Of a DNA stretch of 7,408 nt, positions 1-6,239 are shown in pieces. The position numbers were made by a program, and so were the translations under genes. Origin of the DNA: Alphaproteobacteria bacterium (lineage in GTDB: Bacteria > Pseudomonadota > Alphaproteobacteria > Acetobacterales > Acetobacteraceae); contig JAAFHD010000087.1 in the NCBI GenBank assembly GCA_013298245.1, positions 1-7,408 of the forward strand. Direction: 5' to 3'. The notes beneath the pieces were generated by a model. It was not told the origin of the DNA, did no database searches, and saw only the letters and a program-made list of their open reading frames with translations. Within the stretch, counting starts at the first letter, position 1. Each line of letters opens with the position of its first letter.

Positions 1-23
1 CGCGATCACCCTGGACTGAGGCG

Positions 24-461
24 CTATTCCAACCCGTCGATGATGCGCCGCAACAGCCGCAGCAGCACCTTCTTGTTCGACGGCCCGACCAGCGCATCCA
101 GCCGCGCATCATGCTCCGCCGCGCGGGTCAGCAGCCGCGCCAGCACCCGCCGGCCACGCGCTGTCAGATGCAGCGCATAGCTGCGCCTGTCCGCCGCTTC
201 GCGCTTGACCAGCCCGCGCTTCACCAGGTCATCCAGCGCGGTCGTCAACGTGGATTTGTCGCGCGCCGAAGCCCGTGACAGCGCTGTCTGCGTGATGCCC
301 GGATTCTCCGCGATCAAGGCCAGCAACGCGAAGCGCGAAGGCCGCAGCTTCGGGTCGCCCACGCGCTGCTTGAAGGCACGGAACGACGCCTCCTGCGCCA
401 GGCGCAGATGGAACCCGATGAAGCCCCCGAGAGGCCCGAGCGAAACGGCGTTGTCTGCCAT
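24..461 (-). CDS. MarR-family winged-helix transcriptional regulator
   Basis: This 145-residue protein has the length and layout of a MarR-type dimeric DNA-binding regulator. A helical N-terminus (about 10-35) leads to a winged helix-turn-helix: GITQTALSRAS (helix 2), DKSTLTTALDDLVKRGLV (recognition helix) and the wing REAADRRSYALHLTARG with its typical DRR-S turn. A C-terminal helical dimerisation arm ends in LLRLLRRIIDGLE. I chose the ATG at 459-461 (minus strand) because the protein then begins like family members. The open frame continues upstream to 701, but only as antisense of the next gene. A weak AAGAAG ribosome site lies 7 bases upstream. There are no cysteines, so thiol-oxidation sensing as in OhrR is unlikely and a small-molecule ligand is more probable. 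It is divergent from the TPP enzyme/ABC operon and is the obvious candidate to control it, as well as itself, through the inverted repeat at 484-497. The target and ligand are inferred. The family call is secure. Confidence 0.92.
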   Translation of the reverse strand: MADNAVSLGPLGGFIGFHLRLAQEASFRAFKQRVGDPKLRPSRFALLALIAENPGITQTALSRASARDKSTLTTALDDLVKRGLVKREAADRRSYALHLTARGRRVLARLLTRAAEHDARLDALVGPSNKKVLLRLLRRIIDGLE

Positions 462-470
462 GAGCGCTTC

Positions 471-499
471 TTGACACGGAAAGGTTGGAAGTCCAACAG
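471..499 (+). promoter_or_regulatory. Candidate sigma-70 promoter for the plus-strand operon
   Basis: A perfect -35 hexamer TTGACA lies at 471-476. The hexamer at the ideal 17-base spacing (494-499, CAACAG) matches the -10 consensus poorly, at two of six positions. A better AT-containing hexamer, CAGTAT at 497-502, sits 20 bases from the -35 box, which is too far for standard sigma-70. The box is the only good one in the short gap and points toward the TPP gene. A poor -10 would fit a regulated or weak promoter. No transcript start can be located from sequence alone. Confidence 0.35.
484..497. promoter_or_regulatory. Inverted repeat, probable MarR operator
   Basis: GTTGGA-AG-TCCAAC is a perfect palindrome with 6-base arms and a 2-base centre. 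It lies midway in the gap between the divergent marR-type gene and the TPP gene. It begins 8 bases after the TTGACA box, so a bound dimer would cover the core promoter. On the minus strand it lies just downstream of CATACT (498-503), a 4-of-6 match to a -10 box for the regulator gene, so one site could repress both directions. A further half-site-like CAACC follows at 505-509, opposing GGTTG at 483-487. MarR proteins typically bind short AT-to-mixed palindromes in such divergent gaps. Binding here is inferred. Confidence 0.55.
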
Positions 500-518
500 T
501 ATGGCAACCAATCATCTC

Positions 519-524
519 GGGAGG
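519..524 (+). promoter_or_regulatory. Ribosome binding site that fixes the TPP enzyme start
   Basis: GGGAGG is followed by exactly six bases (ATGACG) and then ATG at 531. The two earlier in-frame ATGs fit less well: the one at 525 directly abuts the site with no spacer, and the one at 501 has no Shine-Dalgarno sequence. The ATG at 531 is therefore the best start. Confidence 0.7.
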
Positions 525-530
525 ATGACG

Positions 531-2300
531 ATGGACGGCACCGTATACCGCGACCACGGCACGCTGCCGGCGAGCGCGGGCCACACCGCCTCCGTCGCCT
601 TCCTCGATGCGCTGCAGGATGCCGGCGTCGAATGCATCTTCGCCAATTTCGGCTCCGACCATCCCGGCCTGGTGGAAGCCATGGCCGAGGCCCGCGCGCA
701 TGGCCGCCCCACGCCGCGCGTCATCACCTGCCCGAACGAGATGGTCGCGCTAACCGCGGCGCAAGGTCATGCCCAGGTCTCCGGCCGCGCGCAGGCCGTG
801 GTGGTGCATGTGGAATGCGGCACGCAGGCGCTGGCCGGTGCGGTGCACAATGTGGACAAGGGCCGCGTGCCCGTCCTGATCTTCGCCGGCGCCAGCCCCT
901 TCACCCAGCATGGGGAGATGAAGGGCAGCCGCAACGAGTTCATCCAGTGGATCCAGGATGTGCACGACCAGCGCGGCATCGTGCGCGGCTACATGCGCTA
1001 CGACGCGGAAATCCGCACCGGCCGCAACATGCGCCAGATGGTCTTTCGGGCCATGCAATTCGCGCATTCCGACCCCAAGGGCCCCGTCTACCTGATGGGC
1101 GCGCGCGAGGTGATGGAAGAGGTCGTGCCGCGCGTGGAGACCGACCCCGCCGACTTCACGCCAATCGGCCCCGCCGCGCTGCCGCCCGAGGCAGTGAACG
1201 CCCTTCTGGCCGATGTGCTCGCCGCGCGGCGCCCCTTGATCGTCACCAGCTATCTCGGCCGCAACACGCGCGCCGTCGAAGAACTGCGCCGCTTCGCAGG
1301 CCCGCTTGGCATCGGCGTTCTGGACTCAGTGCCCAACGCCGTGAACCTGCCGCATGACGACGCCATGCACCAAGGCTGCCAGTGGAACGAACCGCGCCAG
1401 AACGCCGCACTCGCCGAGGCCGACCTGGTCATCGTCATCGACAGCGACGTGCCTTGGATTCCCACCGTCTCGAAGCCACGCGACGGCGTGCGCATCTGGC
1501 ACCTGGACGTCGACCCGCTGAAGCAGCAGATGCCGCTGTGGCACATCCCCGCGCGACGCGTGTTCAAGGCGCATGCGGAGACGGCGCTGTCGCAGCTCAA
1601 TGCCGGCCTCGCGCGCTTCACCGTGAACGATGCGCTGATCACCGAACGCCGCGACTATTGGGCCGCACAGCACCACGCCCGCCGCGCCGCGCAAGCACGC
1701 CTGGAAGTGCCCGGCGCCGATGACGGCATCACCTCCGAATACCTCATCGCGCAGGTGCGCGCGCTGATGGATGACCGCACGCTGATCCTCAACGAAGGCA
1801 TCACCAACTACCCGGCCATCTGCAACCACATCGCGCCCACACGCGCGGGGCAGATGCTGAATTCCGGCGGTGGCAATCTCGGCTGGGCGGGCGGCGCCGC
1901 ACTCGGCGCCAAGCTCGCCGACCCCTCGCTCACCGTCATCGCGATGATGGGCGATGGCTGCTACATGTTCAGCCAGCCCAGCACCGTGCACTGGATGGCG
2001 CGGCACTACGACACGCCCTTCCTGCAGATCATCTTCAACAACCGCGGCTGGAAGGCGCCACGCTTTTCCACGCTGGCGGTGCATGGCGCGGGCTATGCGG
2101 CGGCCTCGCCCGATATCGGCGTCGCCTTCGACCCACCGCCCGACTACAGCGCCATCGCGGCCGCGGCCGGCGGCGCCTATGCGCGCAAGGTCGAACGCGC
2201 CAGCGAATTGCCCGCGGTGCTGGCCGAGGCGCTGCGCATCGTAAAGCACGAAAAACGCACGGCGGTGCTGGATGTCTGGCTGCCGCATTTGATGGATTGA
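531..2300 (+). CDS. Thiamine-pyrophosphate-dependent enzyme, acetolactate synthase-like
   Basis: This 589-residue cytoplasmic protein has the three-domain plan of the acetolactate synthase/benzoylformate decarboxylase superfamily. The N-terminal pyrimidine-binding domain (about 15-200) contains CPNEMVALTAAQGHA, where Glu70 is the expected cofactor-activating glutamate. The central domain spans about 215-360. The C-terminal pyrophosphate-binding domain (about 400-585) has the Mg/TPP motif GDG (474-476), then 26 residues, then NN (503-504). NSGGGNLGWAGGAALGAKLA (444-463) precedes it, as in this family. Such enzymes decarboxylate or carboligate 2-oxo acids, or cleave related C-C bonds. The length fits a complete enzyme. 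It resembles proteins often labelled 'acetolactate synthase catalytic subunit' or 'TPP-requiring protein', but no small regulatory subunit gene is adjacent and the neighbours are transport genes. A catabolic lyase or decarboxylase is therefore at least as likely as valine/isoleucine synthesis. It is the first gene of the operon, 8 bases before the Bug gene. The family is secure and the substrate unknown. Confidence 0.9.
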   Translation: MDGTVYRDHGTLPASAGHTASVAFLDALQDAGVECIFANFGSDHPGLVEAMAEARAHGRPTPRVITCPNEMVALTAAQGHAQVSGRAQAVVVHVECGTQALAGAVHNVDKGRVPVLIFAGASPFTQHGEMKGSRNEFIQWIQDVHDQRGIVRGYMRYDAEIRTGRNMRQMVFRAMQFAHSDPKGPVYLMGAREVMEEVVPRVETDPADFTPIGPAALPPEAVNALLADVLAARRPLIVTSYLGRNTRAVEELRRFAGPLGIGVLDSVPNAVNLPHDDAMHQGCQWNEPRQNAALAEADLVIVIDSDVPWIPTVSKPRDGVRIWHLDVDPLKQQMPLWHIPARRVFKAHAETALSQLNAGLARFTVNDALITERRDYWAAQHHARRAAQARLEVPGADDGITSEYLIAQVRALMDDRTLILNEGITNYPAICNHIAPTRAGQMLNSGGGNLGWAGGAALGAKLADPSLTVIAMMGDGCYMFSQPSTVHWMARHYDTPFLQIIFNNRGWKAPRFSTLAVHGAGYAAASPDIGVAFDPPPDYSAIAAAAGGAYARKVERASELPAVLAEALRIVKHEKRTAVLDVWLPHLMD

Positions 2301-2304
2301 GAGG
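2299..2304 (+). promoter_or_regulatory. Ribosome binding site of the Bug gene, overlapping the upstream stop
   Basis: GAGAGG overlaps the TGA stop (2298-2300) of the TPP enzyme and lies four bases before ATG 2309. This supports the ATG over an in-frame TTG at 2297 and suggests translational coupling. Confidence 0.55.
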
Positions 2305-2308
2305 CACC

Positions 2309-3256
2309 ATGCGCACCACCCGTCGCGCGGCGCTGGCCGCGATGCTCGCAACCCCCGCCTTGGCGCAAGCGCGCCCGGTGCGGATCATCGTGGCCTTCCC
2401 GCCTGGCGGTGCGGCCGACATCGTGGCCCGCGTGCTGGCCGAGCGCCTGCGCGAAACCTGGGGCGCGCCCGTCGTGGTGGACAACCGCGCGGGTGCGGGC
2501 GGCAACGTCGCCGGCGCCGAACTGACGCGCGCGGAACCGGACGGCCACACACTGCTCATCACCTCGCAATCCATCGCGGTGAATCGCTTCCTCTATGCGC
2601 GGATGCCCTTCGACGCGATGGCCGATGTGGCGCCCGTCTCCATGGCGATCCAGGTGCCGAATGTGATGGTGGTGCCGGTCGCATCGCCCGACCGCACGGT
2701 CGCGGATTTCCTGGCCCGCGCGCGCGCCAATCCGGGCCGGTTGAATTTCGGTTCCGCTGGTGTCGGCACCTCCATCCATTTGGCGGGCGAGCTGTTCAAG
2801 CACCTGGCGCGCGTGGACATAACGCATGTGCCCTATCGCGGCGCCGGCCCCGCCATGCAGGACCTGGTCGCAGGCCGCCTGGATGTGATGTTCGACACAC
2901 TGACCGTCAGCGCGAACCCCATCCGCCAGGGCGCCTTGCGCGCGCTGGGTGTGACGACGCGCACACGCGCCGCCACGCTGCCCGATGTGCCGCCGATCGG
3001 CGATACGGTGGCGGGCTATGACCTCTCCTCCTGGTTCGCCTTCTTCGCGCCGGGCCGCACCGCGCCCGAGATCATCGCGCGCCAATCGCGCGACATCGCT
3101 GCCGCCTTGCGCGACGCCGCCGTCAACGCGCGCCTGATGGACCTGGGCGCGACACCCGTGGGCAGCACGCCCGAAGCGCTCGCCGCCGCCATGCGCGCCG
3201 AAGCCGCGCTGTGGGAACCGGTCATCCGCCAAGCCAATATCCGCATCGAAGAATAA
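2309..3256 (+). CDS. Bug/TctC-family periplasmic solute-binding protein
   Basis: This 315-residue protein belongs to the tripartite tricarboxylate transporter receptor (Bug/TctC) family. These are two-lobed periplasmic proteins that bind carboxylates, nicotinate-like or other small organic compounds. Family landmarks appear in order: VRIIVAFPPGGAADIVAR (24-41), GAGGNVAG (62-69), PDGHTLL (78-84), FGSAGVGTSIHLAGELF (147-163), HVPYRGAGPAMQDLVAGR (173-190) followed by DVMFD, and LPDVPPIGD (224-232). A leader of about 20 residues (MRTTRRAALAAMLATPALAQ) has twin arginines, a hydrophobic stretch and an ALA-QA cleavage region, so export by Tat or Sec is expected. The mature length is normal for the family. 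It sits between the TPP enzyme and a complete Liv-type ABC system, and no TctA or TctB membrane gene is in the window. It may work with distant TctAB, act as a sensor or scavenger, or feed the same pathway. The ligand is unknown. Confidence 0.93.
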   Translation: MRTTRRAALAAMLATPALAQARPVRIIVAFPPGGAADIVARVLAERLRETWGAPVVVDNRAGAGGNVAGAELTRAEPDGHTLLITSQSIAVNRFLYARMPFDAMADVAPVSMAIQVPNVMVVPVASPDRTVADFLARARANPGRLNFGSAGVGTSIHLAGELFKHLARVDITHVPYRGAGPAMQDLVAGRLDVMFDTLTVSANPIRQGALRALGVTTRTRAATLPDVPPIGDTVAGYDLSSWFAFFAPGRTAPEIIARQSRDIAAALRDAAVNARLMDLGATPVGSTPEALAAAMRAEAALWEPVIRQANIRIEE

Positions 3257-3261
3257 GGGGA
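3255..3261 (+). promoter_or_regulatory. Ribosome binding site of the LivK-type gene
   Basis: AAGGGGA overlaps the TAA stop (3254-3256) of the Bug gene and stands six bases before ATG 3268. It selects that ATG over an earlier in-frame one at 3211, which lies inside the Bug gene. Confidence 0.6.
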
Positions 3262-3267
3262 AACGCC

Positions 3268-4467
3268 ATGAACACGACACGCCGCGCCGCCCTTGGCGGT
3301 ATCGCCAGCGCCGCCATCATCAGCACCGCGCATGCGCAAACCGGGCCGATCCGCATCGGCTATTCTATCAGTCGCACCGGGCCGAATGCCGGTGGCGCCA
3401 ATGTCACCACGCTGCCCAACTACCAGCTCTGGGTGCGCACGGTGAATGAGGCCGGTGGCCTGCGCGTGCCAGGTGGCGCGCGTCGCCAGATCGAAGTGGT
3501 GGAATACGACGACCGCAGCCAGTCCGAAGAAGCGGTGCGCAATGTGGACCGCCTGATCAACCAGGACCGCGTGGATTTCGTGCTGCCGCCCTGGGGCACC
3601 GGCCTGAACCTGGCCGTGGGCGCGGTGCTGAACCGCGGCGGGCATCCGCATCTGGCCGTGACATCGGTCACCGAGCGCATCCCCGAATTGGTGCAGCGCT
3701 GGCCCAACGCCTTCTTCTTCCTGGGCCGTTCCTCGGCCGCATCCGAGGCGCTGGTCACCACCTTGCAAGGCCTGCAACGCGGTCAGGGCCTGGGCAACAC
3801 CGTCGCGCTGGCCTCGGTGCAGGACCAGTTCGGCATCGAGCTCGTCAATGCCGGCCGCGCCGCGCTGAACCGCGCCGGTTTCCGCATCGTGATGGACCGC
3901 CAATACCCGCTGGGCCAACAGGATCTGGCGCCGCTGCTGGCCGAGGCCGCGCGCGCCAACCCCGAAATTTTCATCGCCTTCTCCTACCCGCCCGACACGC
4001 TGGCCATCACCGAACAGGCGCGCATCGCGAACTTCAATCCGCGCGTCTTCTACACCGCCGTCGGCACGGCCTTCCCGCTGTTCCGCCAGCGCTTCGCGGC
4101 GAATGCGGAGGGCGTGATGGGCATTGGCGGCGTGGATATCAGCAGCCCGCGCATTCGCGACTATGTGGCGCGCCACACGCAGGTTGTGGGCCGCCCGCCG
4201 GATGGCTGGGCATCCCCCGTCACCTATGCGTCGCTGGAGGTTCTGGAACAGGCCATCGCGCAGGTCGGCACTGACCGCGCGGCGCTGATCCGCGCGATCG
4301 GCAGCGGCACCTTCGACACGATTGTCGGCAGCATCCGCATGGAGAACAACCAGCGCATCGCGCAGCCTTGGGTTGGGCAGTGGCAGGGCGAGAACTTCGT
4401 CGCGGTGGGCGGCGCTGGCACCTTGACGCCGGTGCAGTTCCCGAAGCCCGCCTGGCGCCCTGCGTAG
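3268..4467 (+). CDS. LivJ/LivK-type ABC transporter substrate-binding protein
   Basis: This 399-residue periplasmic binding protein belongs to the type-1 fold, Peripla_BP_6-like family used by branched-chain-amino-acid-type (HAAT) ABC importers. The leader MNTTRRAALGGIASAAIISTAHA ends at an AHA|Q site. The mature part opens with PIRIGYSISRTGPNAGG, the usual first strand and loop. Other typical parts are NEAGGL (60-65), VEYDDRSQSEEAVRNVDRLI (78-97), the lobe junction region VDFVLPPWGTGLNLAVGAVL (102-121), SVQDQFG (183-189) and the C-terminal GWASPVTYASLEVLEQAI. In E. coli LivJ the equivalent of 108-115 is a Ser/Thr-rich amino-acid-binding motif. Here it is PWGTGLNL, so a leucine ligand is doubtful and an organic acid or aromatic compound is possible. 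The ATG at 3268 follows AAGGGGA (3255-3261) with a 6-base spacer. It is 11 bases after the Bug gene, and its stop directly abuts livH. The family is sure, the ligand unknown. Confidence 0.94.
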   Translation: MNTTRRAALGGIASAAIISTAHAQTGPIRIGYSISRTGPNAGGANVTTLPNYQLWVRTVNEAGGLRVPGGARRQIEVVEYDDRSQSEEAVRNVDRLINQDRVDFVLPPWGTGLNLAVGAVLNRGGHPHLAVTSVTERIPELVQRWPNAFFFLGRSSAASEALVTTLQGLQRGQGLGNTVALASVQDQFGIELVNAGRAALNRAGFRIVMDRQYPLGQQDLAPLLAEAARANPEIFIAFSYPPDTLAITEQARIANFNPRVFYTAVGTAFPLFRQRFAANAEGVMGIGGVDISSPRIRDYVARHTQVVGRPPDGWASPVTYASLEVLEQAIAQVGTDRAALIRAIGSGTFDTIVGSIRMENNQRIAQPWVGQWQGENFVAVGGAGTLTPVQFPKPAWRPA

Positions 4468-5343
4468 ATGTTCATCGTCGACGTCGTTTTGTCCGGCCTC
4501 GTGCTGGGTGGGATCTACGCGCTGATCGCGATGGGTCTCACCCTGCAATACGGCGTCGCGCGCATCATGAACCTGGCCTATGGAGAATTCACCATCGCCG
4601 CCTGTTTCGCGGCCTATGTGCTGTTCACCGTCAGCGGCGTGAATCCGATCATCGCATTGGCCGTCGCGATGCCCGCCAGCTTCGTCATCAACTGGCTGGT
4701 CTACGCCATCTTCATGACGCCGCTGGTGAAGCGCGCGCCTGACGCCGGCGCGCTGGAAGTGGACAGCATCCTGGCCACCTTCGGCCTGTTATTCGTGGTG
4801 CAGGGCGTGCTGCTGGTGATCTTCGGCGGCACCTATTTCTCGTACTCGTATCTGGCGGTGCCGGTGCAAATCCTGGGCAGCGCGGTGGCGCTGAATCGCC
4901 TGTTGGCGGCCGGCATCGCACTCGCCATCGCGTTGGCACTCTACCTGCTGCTGATGAAGACGCGCATGGGCACCGCGGTGCGCGCGGTCGCAGTCAACCC
5001 GGCCTCCGCACGCCTCGTCGGCATCGACACCGCGCGCTACGCCGCCTTCGCCTTCGCGTTGGGTGGCGCGTTGGTCGCGGCATCCGGCGTGCTGGTCTCC
5101 ATGTTCTTCACCTTCAACGCCAGCATGGGCGTGGTCTTCACCATGAAGGCGCTGATCATCGTCATCATGGGCGGCGTGGGGAATGTGCTGGGCGCGCTGG
5201 CCGCCGGGTTGATCCTGGGCCTGGCCGAAGCACTCTCCGCCGGCTTCCTCGATTCCGGTCTGACCATGGCGGTGAATTTCGCGCTGTTCCTGGCCATTCT
5301 GCTGTGGCGCCCAGCGGGCCTGTTCGGGAAGCGCGCGCGATGA
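4468..5343 (+). CDS. livH: Branched-chain-type ABC transporter permease LivH
   Basis: This 291-residue inner-membrane protein is one of two permeases of a HAAT importer. It is strongly hydrophobic, with about eight membrane segments (roughly 4-26, 40-57, 60-85, 101-121, 143-163, 190-213, 222-255 and 264-281). LivH landmarks are the N-terminal LGGIYALIAMGLTLQYGVAR, the following IMNLAYGEF (33-41), the cytoplasmic coupling loop TRMGTAVRAVAVNPASARLVGID (165-187), which contacts an ATPase, and KALIIVIMGGVGNVLGALAAG (227-247). The length matches the family. The ATG directly follows the TAG of the binding protein with no gap. No clear Shine-Dalgarno sequence precedes it, so initiation probably depends on coupling. 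It overlaps livM by four bases (ATGA). The gene symbol reflects family position. The transported compound need not be leucine. Confidence 0.94.
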   Translation: MFIVDVVLSGLVLGGIYALIAMGLTLQYGVARIMNLAYGEFTIAACFAAYVLFTVSGVNPIIALAVAMPASFVINWLVYAIFMTPLVKRAPDAGALEVDSILATFGLLFVVQGVLLVIFGGTYFSYSYLAVPVQILGSAVALNRLLAAGIALAIALALYLLLMKTRMGTAVRAVAVNPASARLVGIDTARYAAFAFALGGALVAASGVLVSMFFTFNASMGVVFTMKALIIVIMGGVGNVLGALAAGLILGLAEALSAGFLDSGLTMAVNFALFLAILLWRPAGLFGKRAR

Positions 5344-6239
5344 ACTCGCCCATCTTCCTGGCAGCCGTCGCCGCCATCGCCGGCGCGTTTGCCCTGGTGC
5401 AACCGCATCTCGGCCCGTTCTGGCAATCGCTGCTGATCAACATCCTGATGTACACGGCACTCGCCACCGCCTGGGCCTTGTTCTCCGGCCCCACGCGCTA
5501 TGTCTCGCTCGCCACCGCGGCCTTCTTCGGCCTCGGCGCCTACACCATGGCCTTCCTGGGCGAGGCGATGCCGCTGCCCATGGTCTACCTCTCCGCAGCT
5601 GTGATCGGCGCCGTCGTCGCCGCCATCGTCGGCCTTTCAACCCTGCGCCTTTCCGGCGTCTACTTCGTCATCTTCACCTTCGGCTTGGCGGAACTCATCC
5701 GCCAACTCGTCACCTGGGCGGAAGCCAAATTCGGCGGCACGGTCGGCCGCTTCGTCTTCGTCCCCGTCTCCCCCACCGACATCTACTTCATGCTGATCGC
5801 CGCCTGCGTCGCGGTCTTCGCATTGGGCTGGTGGGTGCAGCGCTCGCGCCTCGGCTGGGCCTTGCGCGCGATCGGCGAGGACGAAACCGTCGCCCGCCAC
5901 GCCGGCATCGACGTCACGCGCGCGAAGGTGCTGCTCTTCTCGCTTTCCGCCAGCGTCATGTCCGTGGTCGGCTGCATCATGGCGCCGCGCTGGACCTATA
6001 TCGACGCGACCATCGCCTTCAACCCGATCATCAGCTTCCAGGTGCTGATCATGGCACTACTGGGCGGCGCCGCGCGTCTCTACGGCCCGGTGCTCGGCGT
6101 AGTGCCGCTGGCGATCCTGTTCGAACTGCTACAGGCGAATTTCCCGAACCACTTCTCCATCCTGCTCGGCGCCGTCTTCCTGGCCGTGGTCTACCTGGTG
6201 CCGCGCGGCGTCGCAGGCCTCCTGGAGAAACGCCGGTGA
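5340..6239 (+). CDS. livM: Branched-chain-type ABC transporter permease LivM
   Basis: This 299-residue protein is the second permease and pairs with LivH in the membrane. About eight or nine hydrophobic segments are spread from residue 5 to 288. Family landmarks are YVSLATAAFFGLGAYT (54-69), LRLSGVYFVIFTFGLAELIR (102-121), the coupling loop SRLGWALRAIGEDETVARHAGID (169-191) and LIMALLGGAARLYGPVLG (236-253). It lacks the long N-terminal extension of E. coli LivM but has the length common in other proteobacteria. The start ATG 5340 overlaps the livH stop as ATGA, with GGGAAG eight bases upstream. An earlier in-frame ATG at 5304 lies within livH and is unlikely. The stop overlaps the livG GTG start as GTGA. 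The pair of different permeases and two ATPases is the standard HAAT complement. Confidence 0.94.
   Translation: MNSPIFLAAVAAIAGAFALVQPHLGPFWQSLLINILMYTALATAWALFSGPTRYVSLATAAFFGLGAYTMAFLGEAMPLPMVYLSAAVIGAVVAAIVGLSTLRLSGVYFVIFTFGLAELIRQLVTWAEAKFGGTVGRFVFVPVSPTDIYFMLIAACVAVFALGWWVQRSRLGWALRAIGEDETVARHAGIDVTRAKVLLFSLSASVMSVVGCIMAPRWTYIDATIAFNPIISFQVLIMALLGGAARLYGPVLGVVPLAILFELLQANFPNHFSILLGAVFLAVVYLVPRGVAGLLEKRR

Noticed and set aside
2..19. Possible C-terminal end (codons for AITLD, then TGA) of a gene entering from the left on the plus strand
   Set aside because: Five codons are too few to support a gene. The TGA at 17-19 just before the regulator's stop makes a convergent neighbour possible but unproven.
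408..530. Earlier starts (408, 501, 525) for the TPP enzyme
   Set aside because: 408 lies inside the regulator gene, 501 has no ribosome site and 525 abuts GGGAGG with no spacing. 531 has ideal spacing.
462..701. N-terminal extension of the MarR-type regulator up to base 701
   Set aside because: The extra 80 residues are unlike any MarR N-terminus, are antisense to the TPP gene and would span the divergent promoter. The ATG at 459-461 fits the family length.
1326..2351. A 341-codon minus-strand frame opposite the TPP enzyme
   Set aside because: Antisense shadow. The plus-strand frame has all the catalytic motifs.
2177..3280. A 367-codon minus-strand frame opposite the Bug gene
   Set aside because: Shadow frame produced by the GC-skewed third positions of the real gene. 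No family features.
3016..4548. A 510-codon open frame on the minus strand across the LivK-type gene
   Set aside because: It is antisense to a clear gene, and its composition is rich in Arg, Ala, His, Gly and Asp with no recognisable domain. This is typical of GC-rich shadow frames.
5831..6235. Upstream extension of the livG frame inside livM
   Set aside because: The 135 extra residues are Arg/Pro-rich out-of-frame translation of livM. The GTG at 6236 with GGAG upstream and the usual LivG N-terminus marks the true start.
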